NCBI RefSeq assembly: GCF_014692515.1
Contig: NZ_JACOIK010000012.1
Coordinates: forward strand, 62,001-126,000
Direction of reading: 5' to 3'
Length of the DNA: 64,000 nucleotides
Origin: Sphingobacterium micropteri
GTDB taxonomy: Bacteria; Bacteroidota; Bacteroidia; Sphingobacteriales; Sphingobacteriaceae
Every line of letters starts with the position of its first letter. The first letter of the stretch is position 1. A model generated the notes under the pieces. That model searched no databases. It worked only from the letters and a program-made list of their open reading frames with translations, and was not told the DNA's origin. A program made the position numbers and the translations under genes. Below are positions 54,775 to 62,542 of the stretch, piece by piece.

Positions 54775-56106
54775 TTATTCGTTGATTAATGTTCTTAAAT
54801 TTCCGTTTGCTTTGATCAGCTGTACCTCTGCTAATTTGTAATCTAGCAAAGAAGTATTCAAATTTGTCTCTGCATCTGCCAGTGCTTTTTCTGCGTCCAA
54901 CAAATCTGTCAGTGTAGCCAAACCATTGTTGTAATTGTTTTGGGTGTCACTCAAAACCTCCTCGGCAAGTTTTACATTTCTACGGTTTGCATCTACCGTT
55001 AATAAACTGTTTCTTATTTGGGTTTTAGCATTTTCATTTGCCAGCGAAATACCCAATTTCGTATCCTCTAATACGACTCGTGCTTTTCGAATATCAATAT
55101 CCGCCTGATTGATCCGAGCTTTTGTCGCTCCTCCTGTAAAAATCGGGATCGATAAATTTAAACCAATACTGGAAGTTTTAGGCCACATAAAATCTCCTCC
55201 GATCGGAAACCCTTGACCAAAACCACTAAATCCGAAATCAGTTCCTAACGACAAAGTAGGATACAAACTTGCTGTTTGCGCTTTTTTATTCAATTCGTAT
55301 AACGCTATTTGTTTCTCACTCAAAAGAACTTCCGATCTATTCTCAACATCATTTACTTGTAAGGAAATAGCCGGATTGATTTCAAATGTTTCTTCAGGCA
55401 GTTCGATACCCATCTCCATCGGCATACCGATGGCAAATTTCAATGCATTCTCTTTTAGTTGCAACGCACTTTGTATCTGTTTCTTTTGTGACTCCAGATT
55501 GTTTACTGCTACCGACAAACGATCCAAATCAATTTTTTTGGCAAGACCAGCAGCTACCATACCGTCGATGATCTTATGTGTTTTGCTCGTATTATCTAAA
55601 TTGTTCTGGATAGTTTGCAATTGTAACTGCGTTTGGAAAATATCGTAATACGCGTTGGATACATTTTCAATCAGCTGCTCATCCGTTAATTGCGCATTCA
55701 GCTGATAGAATTCTCTTGTGGTCCTGGCCGCTTTCAAACCTGTGAAGAGAGATTGATTAAACAATTGTTGATTCAAGGAGACAACTGCCGTAGAATTCCA
55801 GGGTTGTCCCATTTTTGCCGTAATCGTTTCTCCACCAAACTCGAGCGCCATTTCTGGAATAATAATATTATACTTCATTGTCCCCGATGCATTAATTTGC
55901 GGTAACGCTCCGGCACGCACCTCATCAATCTGATATTGCGCATTTTCGACGTCCAGTTTAGCCGTCTTCGCTTCTGCTTTATTTTCGAGTGCATATTTTA
56001 TCGCCTCTTGCAGCGTAAGTGTCTGTTGGGCTTGAAGAGGGTTACCCTGCAGCAGTAAACCGACCGCTAAAACACCTAAATATTTAAATCCCATTTTTGA
56101 AAACAT
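54775..56106 (-). CDS. TolC-family outer-membrane efflux protein
   Basis: A 443-residue outer-membrane channel. After the signal peptide (GVLAVGLLLQGNPLQAQ) come the TolC/OEP duplicated repeats: LTLQEAIKYALENKAEAKTAKLDVENAQY, and in the second half SLANENAKTQIRNSLLTVDANRRNVKLAEEVL, with long amphipathic helices. The conserved YPTLSLGTDFGFSG strand region lies between them. It sits between the TetR gene (11 bp) and the adaptor gene (24 bp). Confidence 0.94.
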   Translation of the reverse strand: MFSKMGFKYLGVLAVGLLLQGNPLQAQQTLTLQEAIKYALENKAEAKTAKLDVENAQYQIDEVRAGALPQINASGTMKYNIIIPEMALEFGGETITAKMGQPWNSTAVVSLNQQLFNQSLFTGLKAARTTREFYQLNAQLTDEQLIENVSNAYYDIFQTQLQLQTIQNNLDNTSKTHKIIDGMVAAGLAKKIDLDRLSVAVNNLESQKKQIQSALQLKENALKFAIGMPMEMGIELPEETFEINPAISLQVNDVENRSEVLLSEKQIALYELNKKAQTASLYPTLSLGTDFGFSGFGQGFPIGGDFMWPKTSSIGLNLSIPIFTGGATKARINQADIDIRKARVVLEDTKLGISLANENAKTQIRNSLLTVDANRRNVKLAEEVLSDTQNNYNNGLATLTDLLDAEKALADAETNLNTSLLDYKLAEVQLIKANGNLRTLINE

Positions 56107-56117
56107 GATCTGTAAAA

Positions 56118-56723
56118 CTAATTTTTCTCCTTTATTTTATTATTGAATATAAACTTTGTCGCTTTCTGTTGGCTCTCCAAAATATCATCAACATTACGTG
56201 CATTCGGCATTCCGGAAATCGTATCGGAGACACTGCGAATGAGGCTCAATCCTGCCATAATTTCCGTATACGAGGTCGCCGCTTCTTCGGTAGAGCACAC
56301 CTCAATCTCGCCATATTCTACAGCGCGCTTCAATAAATCCCCTACAATCTCAATATTTTTATAGTGAAATTTTTCCAAAAGTGTACCTATCCCCTGTCCT
56401 TTTATCCATTCCAGATTTTCATTGATATGGAGAACGTAGTAATCCTTTAAAAAGTCCGCCTTTATCTCTAACAACTTACAAAGTACTTTCACCAAGCTAC
56501 CGTCATACTGATCGAGCACTTCATACTGCTTTGTCAGGATTTCGTCCGATATATAGGCAAGCACATCTTTTATAAGCGCATTTTTGTCTGGATAATAGTA
56601 ATATAGGTTGGCCTTTGTAATATTCAAGTCAACAGCGATCTCACTCATTGTGGTTTTATTAAAACCATAATGTGAAAACCGTTTGAGAGCCGCTTGAACA
56701 ATCTGTCCCTTTTTACTGTCCAT
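56118..56723 (-). CDS. TetR-family transcriptional regulator of the efflux operon
   Basis: A DNA-binding regulator, 201 residues from the ATG at 56723. This start is chosen over 56807 because the extension MDCFLLFHFVFILL is not TetR-like and covers the putative promoter. The helix-turn-helix is KGQIVQAALKRFSHYGFNKTTMSEIAVDLNITKANLYYYYPDKNALI. The C-terminal half is the ligand-binding helical part. Being first in the efflux operon, it probably controls its own expression together with the pump genes. Confidence 0.92.
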   Translation of the reverse strand: MDSKKGQIVQAALKRFSHYGFNKTTMSEIAVDLNITKANLYYYYPDKNALIKDVLAYISDEILTKQYEVLDQYDGSLVKVLCKLLEIKADFLKDYYVLHINENLEWIKGQGIGTLLEKFHYKNIEIVGDLLKRAVEYGEIEVCSTEEAATSYTEIMAGLSLIRSVSDTISGMPNARNVDDILESQQKATKFIFNNKIKEKN

Positions 56724-56732
56724 TCTTACCTT

Positions 56733-56772
56733 TATACTTTTTGACTTTTTTCTAAAAACGTTCAAAAGTATA
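56733..56772. promoter_or_regulatory. Putative TetR operator overlapping a candidate promoter
   Basis: TATACTTTT (56733-56741) and AAAAGTATA (56764-56772) are inverted 9-bp arms separated by 22 bp. The distal arm includes, on the minus strand, TACTTTTG (56763-56770), which matches the TAnnTTTG box and is about 40 bp before the regulator start. Autoregulation would follow. Confidence 0.5.
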
Positions 56773-56842
56773 AAAACAAAATGAAACAGCAAGAAACAAT
56801 CCATCAAGAAATTGTAATCTTACTGTAAATTAGCATTACTTC

Positions 56843-57505
56843 TTACATCATACCTAGTTGTTTCTGGAATTTACGTTTGTCGAATTTATACAATCTGGCC
56901 GCACGATACGAAACGCCCTTTTGTACTTCGGGCAATTCCTTGAGAAACCCCGCATTGGCGATTTTTTTACGAAAATTTCGCTTGTCCAAGGTCTTCCCTA
57001 TAATAGCTTCGTATACTTGCTGTAACTGCGTTAATGTAAATTTTTCAGGTAAAAGTTCATATACAGCAGTCGAGTAATTAATCGTATGTTTTAACTTTTG
57101 CAAGCTTTCCTGTACAATTCTAGCATGATCAAAAGCTAAGTCAGGTAGTTGATCTATGGGAAACCATTTTGCCTGTCGCATATAAGAAGTCATGGGCTTA
57201 ATCTTTGACTTCACATCTTCATATTTCACAATAGTTGAAAAAGCAACTGTCAATATGCGTCCTTCTGGATGTCGTTTCACACCGGCGAAGGCGCCCAATT
57301 GCTCCATAAAGATATCTTTCAGACCAGTATGTTCATAGAGGATACGCTTTACAGCATCCTCCATTTCTTCGTCTTTCTGCGTAAAGAAGCCAGGTAAAGC
57401 CCACCAATCCTTATACGGATATACACTTCTTTCGGTTAGCAATAACTGAAGCTTGCCTTCGTTAAAGCTATATATTACACAATCTATGGTGAAATGAGTC
57501 TGCAA
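56843..57505 (-). CDS. Nudix-related transcriptional regulator (NrtR-like)
   Basis: A 220-residue fusion of a Nudix-like domain (1-140) and a C-terminal winged-helix domain (about 150-220, KFTLTQLQQVYEAIIGKTLDKRNFRKKI). This is the NrtR architecture. The Nudix box is degenerate: the consensus REXXEE is read as R54-I-L-Y-E58-H, so hydrolase activity is unlikely and a ligand-sensing role is favoured. WWALPGFFTQKDEEME precedes it. In other Bacteroidota such proteins regulate sugar catabolism. Here the gene is divergent from pfkA with a 109-bp gap holding a palindrome, suggesting control of glycolysis genes. Confidence 0.85.
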   Translation of the reverse strand: MQTHFTIDCVIYSFNEGKLQLLLTERSVYPYKDWWALPGFFTQKDEEMEDAVKRILYEHTGLKDIFMEQLGAFAGVKRHPEGRILTVAFSTIVKYEDVKSKIKPMTSYMRQAKWFPIDQLPDLAFDHARIVQESLQKLKHTINYSTAVYELLPEKFTLTQLQQVYEAIIGKTLDKRNFRKKIANAGFLKELPEVQKGVSYRAARLYKFDKRKFQKQLGMM

Positions 57506-57575
57506 AACAATGTGATTTTTTAATCAATATTCACCAATATTATCACAATAATCCAAAAAAAACAAAAAAAATTTA

Positions 57576-57603
57576 ATAGTGTAAGAAATACACACTATAT
57601 TCG
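57576..57603 (+). promoter_or_regulatory. Palindromic operator overlapping the pfkA promoter
   Basis: ATAGTGT and ACACTAT form a perfect 7-bp inverted repeat with a 9-bp spacer (57576-57598). Overlapping its right arm is TATATTCG (57596-57603), a near match to the TAnnTTTG box, 11 bp ahead of the pfkA ATG. This is a likely binding site of the divergent NrtR-like regulator. Confidence 0.6.
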
Positions 57604-57614
57604 TAGAACCTAAA

Positions 57615-58610
57615 ATGAGTAATCGAGTGAGAAAAATAACACGAGTAGGCGTTTTTACATCAGGGGGGGATGCCCCGGGAATGAACGCTGCTATCCGTGC
57701 TGTTGTGAGAACAGCACTGCATAATGACAAGAAAGTTACCGGTATTTATCATGGTTATCAAGGCATGATTGATAATACGATGTTTGATATGGAAAGTAAA
57801 TCGGTTAGTTCCATTATACAAAAAGGAGGTACCGTCTTAAAAACTGCCCGGTGTATGGAATTTAAAACAGCGGAGGGACGCGCAAAGGCATATGAAAACG
57901 TTCGTGCAGCCGGTATCGATGCATTGGTTGCTATCGGCGGTGACGGTACATTTACAGGTGCAGAAATATTTTCGCGTGAATTTGATATTCCGGTAATGTG
58001 TATTCCAGGGACTATTGATAATGACTTAAACGGTACTGACCTCACGATTGGATATGATACCGCAAATAATACCGTTATCGAAGCGATTGATAAAATCCGT
58101 GATACGGCTGCTTCCCACAACCGCTTGTTTTTTATCGAAGTTATGGGTCGTGATTCCGGATGTATTGCGCTCAATGCTGGTATTGCGGGTGGTGCTGAGG
58201 CTATCCTCCTCCCCGAAAAGGATACCGCAATTGATGAACTTATCGAGATGCTGGCCCATGCCGCCGACAGAAATAAATCGTCCATGATTGTTATCGTCGC
58301 AGAAGGTGATAAAAACGGTGGCGCAAATAACGTCGCTAAACGTGTCCATGAAAAATTTGGTTATTATGACACAAAAGTTAGTATACTAGGTCATCTGCAA
58401 CGGGGCGGAGCTCCAAGTAGTGCAGACAGGGTATTAGCAACGCGTATGGGGTATGCAGCGGTCAACGAACTTTTAAAAGGCAATACAAGGGCTACGATCG
58501 GGATTCGTGGATCAGAAATGGTTACAACCCCTTTAGAAGAAGCGCTAAGTAAAAAAGAATTAAAGCTTAACGAAGACCTTGTAGAAATTGCAAAAATAAT
58601 GGCCTTATAA
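57615..58610 (+). CDS. pfkA: ATP-dependent 6-phosphofructokinase
   Basis: It phosphorylates fructose 6-phosphate to fructose 1,6-bisphosphate. Motifs: GVFTSGGDAPGMNAAIRAVV (ATP site, with the GGDAPG glycine after the first strand), AIGGDGTFTGA, PGTIDNDLNGTDLTIGYDTA (catalytic TIDND) and EVMGRDSGCIALNAGIAGGAE. At 331 residues it is of the usual prokaryotic size. The residue after GGDGT suggests ATP rather than PPi use. The gene is followed by a BadF-like kinase homologue and gapA, a glycolytic cluster. Confidence 0.96.
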   Translation: MSNRVRKITRVGVFTSGGDAPGMNAAIRAVVRTALHNDKKVTGIYHGYQGMIDNTMFDMESKSVSSIIQKGGTVLKTARCMEFKTAEGRAKAYENVRAAGIDALVAIGGDGTFTGAEIFSREFDIPVMCIPGTIDNDLNGTDLTIGYDTANNTVIEAIDKIRDTAASHNRLFFIEVMGRDSGCIALNAGIAGGAEAILLPEKDTAIDELIEMLAHAADRNKSSMIVIVAEGDKNGGANNVAKRVHEKFGYYDTKVSILGHLQRGGAPSSADRVLATRMGYAAVNELLKGNTRATIGIRGSEMVTTPLEEALSKKELKLNEDLVEIAKIMAL

Positions 58611-58724
58611 AAAATCATTTTTTTATTTATTGATGTTTTATTAGTTTTAAGGCATCAATGAACCATTTCAGGTTTTTGGCTTTTTAAGCGAGCTTTAGCA
58701 CGTTTATCTTTAGATATTTTATAA

Positions 58725-59573
58725 ATGATTGTAGTTGTTTTTAGCGGGTCGAGATATGCAGATTGGCGGATTGCGGATAAAAAACGTGTACTCCACGGTT
58801 TCCGTACGCCGGGTATCAACTCCTATATACAAGATGAGCGGTATATTACACAGCTCCTGAACAAAAGCAATCATTTAATAAACAATGCCGAAAAGATTCG
58901 TAAAATTTTCTTTTTCGGTGCGGGTGTATCCTCGCCTGAACGCCAGCAAAAAATAGAACAGACATTTGCACAATTTTTTAAAAATGCCAAAGTAAAAGCG
59001 GGGCATGATATGGAAGCCTCGGCGAAATCAACTTTTGGGGACGAAAAAGGTATTGTTGGCATTATTGGTAGCGGTTCGAATGCGGCATATTATAATGGTA
59101 GAAAAGTTATGCCTAATAATTACGGCATGGGCTATATCTTAGCCGATGAGGGTTCAACAAATTGGTTAGGCAGGCAATTGTTGAAAGATTTTTTAACCGA
59201 AACAATGCCGAGTAGTATCCGTGAAAAATTACTACACAAATACAACCTAGACCGACGTTCAATTTTGGAACGTGTATATTATAATCCTAATCCGAATTTG
59301 TTTTTAACAAGTTTTGCCGATTTCATTTATGAACATCGTGATGAACCTTATTTTACACAACAAATAAAAAAAGGATTAGATATATATATTAAAACATATT
59401 TAATTCCTTTGTCAGAAAGTTATCCGGATAATCAGTTTAATTTCACCGGATCAGTAGCCAACAATTACGCCGATTGGTTACGTGAATTGGGCGCGGAACA
59501 TGGATTACATATTGGCTCTATTATCAAAGAGCCTGTTCAAAACTTAATAAAGTATTACATTAATAAAAACTAA
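58725..59573 (+). CDS. BadF/BadG/BcrA/BcrD (GlcNAc-kinase-like) ATPase-family protein with degenerate phosphate-1 motif
   Basis: A 282-residue ASKHA-fold protein similar to N-acetylglucosamine kinase-like proteins of Bacteroidota. The phosphate-2 motif IVGIIGSGSNAAYYNG (GSGSN at 115-119) and the putative catalytic Asp95 (GHDMEASAKS) are kept. The N-terminal phosphate-1 motif, usually D-S/G-G-S-T-K-T-D, reads F6-S-G-S9-R-Y-A-D13-W, so the Asp and the Thr-Lys are gone. It is therefore doubtful as a kinase. It lies between pfkA (114 bp) and gapA (8 bp), so a regulatory role in glycolysis is possible. Confidence 0.82.
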   Translation: MIVVVFSGSRYADWRIADKKRVLHGFRTPGINSYIQDERYITQLLNKSNHLINNAEKIRKIFFFGAGVSSPERQQKIEQTFAQFFKNAKVKAGHDMEASAKSTFGDEKGIVGIIGSGSNAAYYNGRKVMPNNYGMGYILADEGSTNWLGRQLLKDFLTETMPSSIREKLLHKYNLDRRSILERVYYNPNPNLFLTSFADFIYEHRDEPYFTQQIKKGLDIYIKTYLIPLSESYPDNQFNFTGSVANNYADWLRELGAEHGLHIGSIIKEPVQNLIKYYINKN

Positions 59574-59581
59574 TAGAGAAA

Positions 59582-60577
59582 ATGAAAATTGGAATTAACG
59601 GATTCGGTCGGATTGGCCGTTTAGCTTTTAGAGCAGCTATTAATCGCAGTGATATTGAAGTTGTTGGTATTAACGATTTGGTAGAACCTGATTATTTGGC
59701 ATATATGCTAAAATATGACTCTACACATGGAAAATTCGATGGTACGGTAGAAGTTAAAGACGGACATTTAGTTGTCAACGGAAAAACAATCCGCGTAACA
59801 GCTGAAAAAGATCCTGCTAACTTAAAATGGGATGAAGTAGGTGCCGAAGTGATTATCGAATCGACAGGTTTCTTCTTAACGCAAGAAACAGCACAAAAGC
59901 ATATTGATGCAGGTGCAAAAAAAGTCGTAATGTCTGCGCCGGCAAAAGATGATACACCAACCTTTGTAATGGGTGTAAACCACAAAGAATTAAAAGCAGA
60001 ATACACAATTGTATCAAACGCTTCTTGTACAACAAACTGTTTAGCACCTCTTGCAAAAGTATTGAACGATAACTTCGGTATCTTGGAAGGCTTAATGACA
60101 ACAGTACATGCGGTAACTGCTACACAAAAAACAGTTGATGGTCCGTCTGTAAAAGACTGGAGAGGTGGTCGTGGTGCTTATCAAAACATTATTCCTTCTT
60201 CTACTGGTGCCGCAAAAGCAGTTGGATTGGTTCTTCCGGAATTGAAAGGCAAATTAACAGGTATGTCGATGCGTGTTCCTACAGCAGACGTTTCTGTAGT
60301 TGATTTAACAGTTCGCCTAGAAAAAGGTGCTTCTTATGAAGAAATTAAAAAAGTAATGAGAGAAGCTTCGGAAGGTGAACTAAAAGGTATCTTGGGTTAT
60401 ACGGAAGATGAGGTCGTTTCTTCTGACTTTATTGGTGATACACGCACATCGATTTTCGATGCGAAAGCTGGGATCTCATTGAATGACAACTTTGTAAAAG
60501 TTGTTTCATGGTATGACAACGAATGGGGCTATTCCAACAAAATTATCGATTTGGCACAAGAGATTGGTAAATTGTAA
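59582..60577 (+). CDS. gapA: Glyceraldehyde-3-phosphate dehydrogenase
   Basis: It oxidises glyceraldehyde 3-phosphate with NAD and phosphate. The NAD-binding N-terminus is KIGINGFGRIGRLAFRAA, the active-site segment is SNASCTTNCLAPLAKVLND with the catalytic cysteine, and the phosphate-site motif is SSTGAAKAVG. The terminal WYDNEWGYSNKIIDLA is standard. At 331 residues its length is typical. It is 8 bp downstream of the BadF-like gene and ends in a terminator shared with mnmA. Confidence 0.97.
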   Translation: MKIGINGFGRIGRLAFRAAINRSDIEVVGINDLVEPDYLAYMLKYDSTHGKFDGTVEVKDGHLVVNGKTIRVTAEKDPANLKWDEVGAEVIIESTGFFLTQETAQKHIDAGAKKVVMSAPAKDDTPTFVMGVNHKELKAEYTIVSNASCTTNCLAPLAKVLNDNFGILEGLMTTVHAVTATQKTVDGPSVKDWRGGRGAYQNIIPSSTGAAKAVGLVLPELKGKLTGMSMRVPTADVSVVDLTVRLEKGASYEEIKKVMREASEGELKGILGYTEDEVVSSDFIGDTRTSIFDAKAGISLNDNFVKVVSWYDNEWGYSNKIIDLAQEIGKL

Positions 60578-60581
60578 TTAT

Positions 60582-60613
60582 AAAAAAGGGCTCACAATTG
60601 CGAGCCCCTTTTT
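60582..60613. terminator. Bidirectional terminator between gapA and mnmA
   Basis: Stem GGGCTC / GAGCCC with flanking A-run and T-run. The plus side continues into CCTTTTT and the minus side into CCCTTTTTT, so it can end both transcripts. Confidence 0.88.
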
Positions 60614-60618
60614 GTATT

Positions 60619-61710
60619 CTATTTCATCAGAAAACCGCCACCGAGTAAATCACTACCTTCATAGAAAACAGCAGACTGTCCGGGTGCTATGCCTTTGACA
60701 CGATGTGTAAAATCTACTTGCATCACATTTCCTTGCTGCGTTATTGTAGATTGTGCGCCTGCGTCTTTATAGCGTATTTTTGTAATGGCTTCCATTGGTT
60801 CTTCTATCGAAGCATATTTAATCAAGTTGATATCGCGTACAAAAGCTTGTGATTTCTCCAATTCATGCTCCTCTCCTAACACTACGGTATTACTTTCTGG
60901 CAATATCTCAATGACAAACATCGGTTTACCCAACGCAATACCTAATCCTTTACGTTGGCCGATGGTAAAATAAGGATAGCCAATGTGTTGGCCGACTACC
61001 GTTCCGTCAGACAACACAAAATTTCCCGGTCCGATTTCATCATCGAGTGTAGGCCGTTTATGGCGTAAAAAAGCACGATAGTCGTTGTCTGGAACGAAAC
61101 AGATTTCATAGCTTTCCGATTTTTGAGCAAGCTCTTCCTGTCCCATTTCCAACGCCATCTGCCGGATTTCCTTTTTCGTAAAATTGCCTAACGGAAACTG
61201 TGTCCGGGCAAGGTTTTCCTGCGATACTCCCCAAAGCACATAGGATTGATCTTTATTTTCGTCTCTTCCCTTCGATATAACATACCTTCCATTATCGTGT
61301 AAACGGATGTTCGCATAATGCCCGGTCGCAATAAATTCGCAATCCAGCTTATCTGCCCGCTTCATCAATGCTGACCATTTGATATGGGTATTACAAAGTA
61401 CGCAAGGATTAGGTGTCCTTCCTGCAATATATTCATCGACAAAATTATCAATAACAAAATCACCGAATTCATCCCGTATATCCAATATATAATGCGGGAA
61501 ACCATAGCCTACAGCCAATGCCCTCGCATCGTTTATACTATCCAGACTACAACATCCTGTTTCTTTAGACGAACCACCAGCGGAGGCATAGTCCCACGTT
61601 TTCATCGTGATCCCGATAACTTCGTAGCCCTGCTCATGTAACATAATGGCCGCCACGGAACTATCTACTCCACCACTCATCGCGACCAATACCCTGCCTT
61701 TTTTACTCAT
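60619..61710 (-). CDS. mnmA: tRNA-specific 2-thiouridylase MnmA
   Basis: It thiolates U34 of tRNA-Lys, Glu and Gln using sulfur relayed from cysteine desulfurase. The PP-loop AMSGGVDSSVAAIML is at the N-terminus. The catalytic cysteines are in TPNPCVLCNTHIKW and YEICFVPDN. A C-terminal beta domain with YFTIGQRKGLGIAL follows. At 363 residues it is normal. The gene is monocistronic and convergent with gapA. Confidence 0.95.
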   Translation of the reverse strand: MSKKGRVLVAMSGGVDSSVAAIMLHEQGYEVIGITMKTWDYASAGGSSKETGCCSLDSINDARALAVGYGFPHYILDIRDEFGDFVIDNFVDEYIAGRTPNPCVLCNTHIKWSALMKRADKLDCEFIATGHYANIRLHDNGRYVISKGRDENKDQSYVLWGVSQENLARTQFPLGNFTKKEIRQMALEMGQEELAQKSESYEICFVPDNDYRAFLRHKRPTLDDEIGPGNFVLSDGTVVGQHIGYPYFTIGQRKGLGIALGKPMFVIEILPESNTVVLGEEHELEKSQAFVRDINLIKYASIEEPMEAITKIRYKDAGAQSTITQQGNVMQVDFTHRVKGIAPGQSAVFYEGSDLLGGGFLMK

Positions 61711-61894
61711 ATTAATTTTGTGAGCTGCAAAGATAGGTTATTTGAGACATAGCCGTGTTTATTTCGTGTAATTTTATTTACATAAGAATCAACGACTTGA
61801 AAAATACTTAAAAAATAATACAGACAAAAGTTTTAGATTTCAAAAAAAGAACATAGATTTGCAACGCAATCAAGGGAAAAATATGGTTGCGGAA

Positions 61895-61970
61895 GGTGCC
61901 ATAGCTCAGTTGGTAGAGCAAAGGACTGAAAATCCTTGTGTCGCTGGTTCGAATCCAGCTGGCACCACCA
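61895..61970 (+). tRNA. tRNA-Phe (anticodon GAA), copy 1 with encoded CCA
   Basis: Acceptor GGTGCCA / TGGCACC, D arm GCTCAGTTGGTAGAGC, anticodon stem AAGGA/TCCTT with loop CTGAAAA (anticodon GAA), and T arm CTGGTTCGAATCCAG are all visible. The body ends at the discriminator A at 61967 and is followed by CCA. Confidence 0.97.
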
Positions 61971-62009
61971 CAAAATCTGAAAGTAACAGATTCCAAACAA
62001 AAACTTAAC

Positions 62010-62082
62010 GGTGCCATAGCTCAGTTGGTAGAGCAAAGGACTGAAAATCCTTGTGTCGCTGGTTCGAATCCAGCTGGCACCA
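62010..62082 (+). tRNA. tRNA-Phe (anticodon GAA), copy 2
   Basis: Identical to copy 1 over the tRNA body, starting 39 bp after it, but the CCA is not encoded (discriminator A is followed by CAAA). A terminator follows at once. Confidence 0.97.
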
Positions 62083-62083
62083 C

Positions 62084-62118
62084 AAAAAATCCTTTTCGAT
62101 TCACGGAAAGGATTTTTT
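62084..62118 (+). terminator. Terminator after the tRNA-Phe pair
   Basis: Stem AAAAAATCCTTT / AAAGGATTTTTT (12 bp) with an 11-nt loop. The stem's 3' side is itself a T-run. Confidence 0.85.
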
Positions 62119-62153
62119 GTTTATTATTTTTTCACTTTTTAATACTAATCTTA

Positions 62154-62161
62154 TATATTTG
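62154..62161 (+). promoter_or_regulatory. Candidate -7 box for the SAM-riboswitch/metY transcript (TATATTTG)
   Basis: TATATTTG matches TAnnTTTG exactly and lies about 55 bp upstream of the riboswitch. Confidence 0.55.
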
Positions 62162-62216
62162 TGTCGTTCGCTTAACAGGCGTTCCTAATCAACACCTTTC
62201 ATCGTGTTAGGTCTTG

Positions 62217-62330
62217 GTTTATAAAGAAGTGGCGAGAGACTGGCTCCATGACCCACTGGCAACCAGCAAGAGAGAAATTGAAAAGGTGCCAAATCCTGTC
62301 CAAAATAATATCGTTTTGGAACATATAAAT
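62217..62330 (+). ncRNA. SAM-I (S-box) riboswitch
   Basis: The conserved SAM-I core is present: GTGGCGAGAGACTGGCTCC, then ACTGGCAACCAGCAAG and AGGTGCCAAATCCTGTCC. P1 can form between TTTATA (62218-62223) and TATAAA (62324-62329), and P4 between TCCAAAA (62299-62305) and TTTTGGA (62314-62320). It binds S-adenosylmethionine and normally turns the downstream gene off when SAM is high. No clear U-run terminator follows; the P1 3' strand ends 12 nt before the leader ORF start. Confidence 0.92.
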
Positions 62331-62341
62331 ACAGTAAGACA

Positions 62342-62437
62342 ATGGGAACATTTACAGTAAACATCACGGACTATACACGCTTCTATTCAACTACATTTAT
62401 TTGTTGTTGTACCTACTTGGCTATGCGAATGTGCTAG
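62342..62437 (+). CDS. Candidate Cys/Met-rich leader peptide (31 aa)
   Basis: A short ORF lies between the SAM riboswitch and the metY gene. The 31-codon frame runs from ATG to TAG and ends in FICCCTYLAMRMC, so it has four Cys codons (three consecutive TGT) and two internal Met codons near its end. The position just after the P1 strand and the content of exactly the two amino acids made by the downstream sulfur pathway suggest a translation-sensing leader peptide. It has no transmembrane or signal character. It was found by reading the leader by hand; it is short, and protein expression is unproven. Confidence 0.5.
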   Translation: MGTFTVNITDYTRFYSTTFICCCTYLAMRMC

Positions 62438-62542
62438 TCTCCCTCTACGCTAGATTACCATCCTACAGACGATCAGCCTCCGTATAGCATGGAATGTCTA
62501 TTTAATTTTCATTATATTTATTACATTAAAATATTATAAACT

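Noticed and set aside
57758..58285. 175-codon antisense ORF inside pfkA
   Set aside because: Serine- and isoleucine-rich reverse complement of a conserved gene; a shadow frame, with no independent start context or known fold.
61895..62082. tRNA-Phe pair as an integration (att) site for a mobile element
   Set aside because: No integrase, no direct repeats apart from the tRNA copies themselves, and housekeeping genes on both sides.
62489..62539. Second short ORF (ATG to TAA, 16 codons) just before metY
   Set aside because: Very AT-rich with low-information residues (Tyr, Ile, Phe, Asn). It has no Cys/Met bias like the upstream leader and looks like chance in an AT-rich leader.
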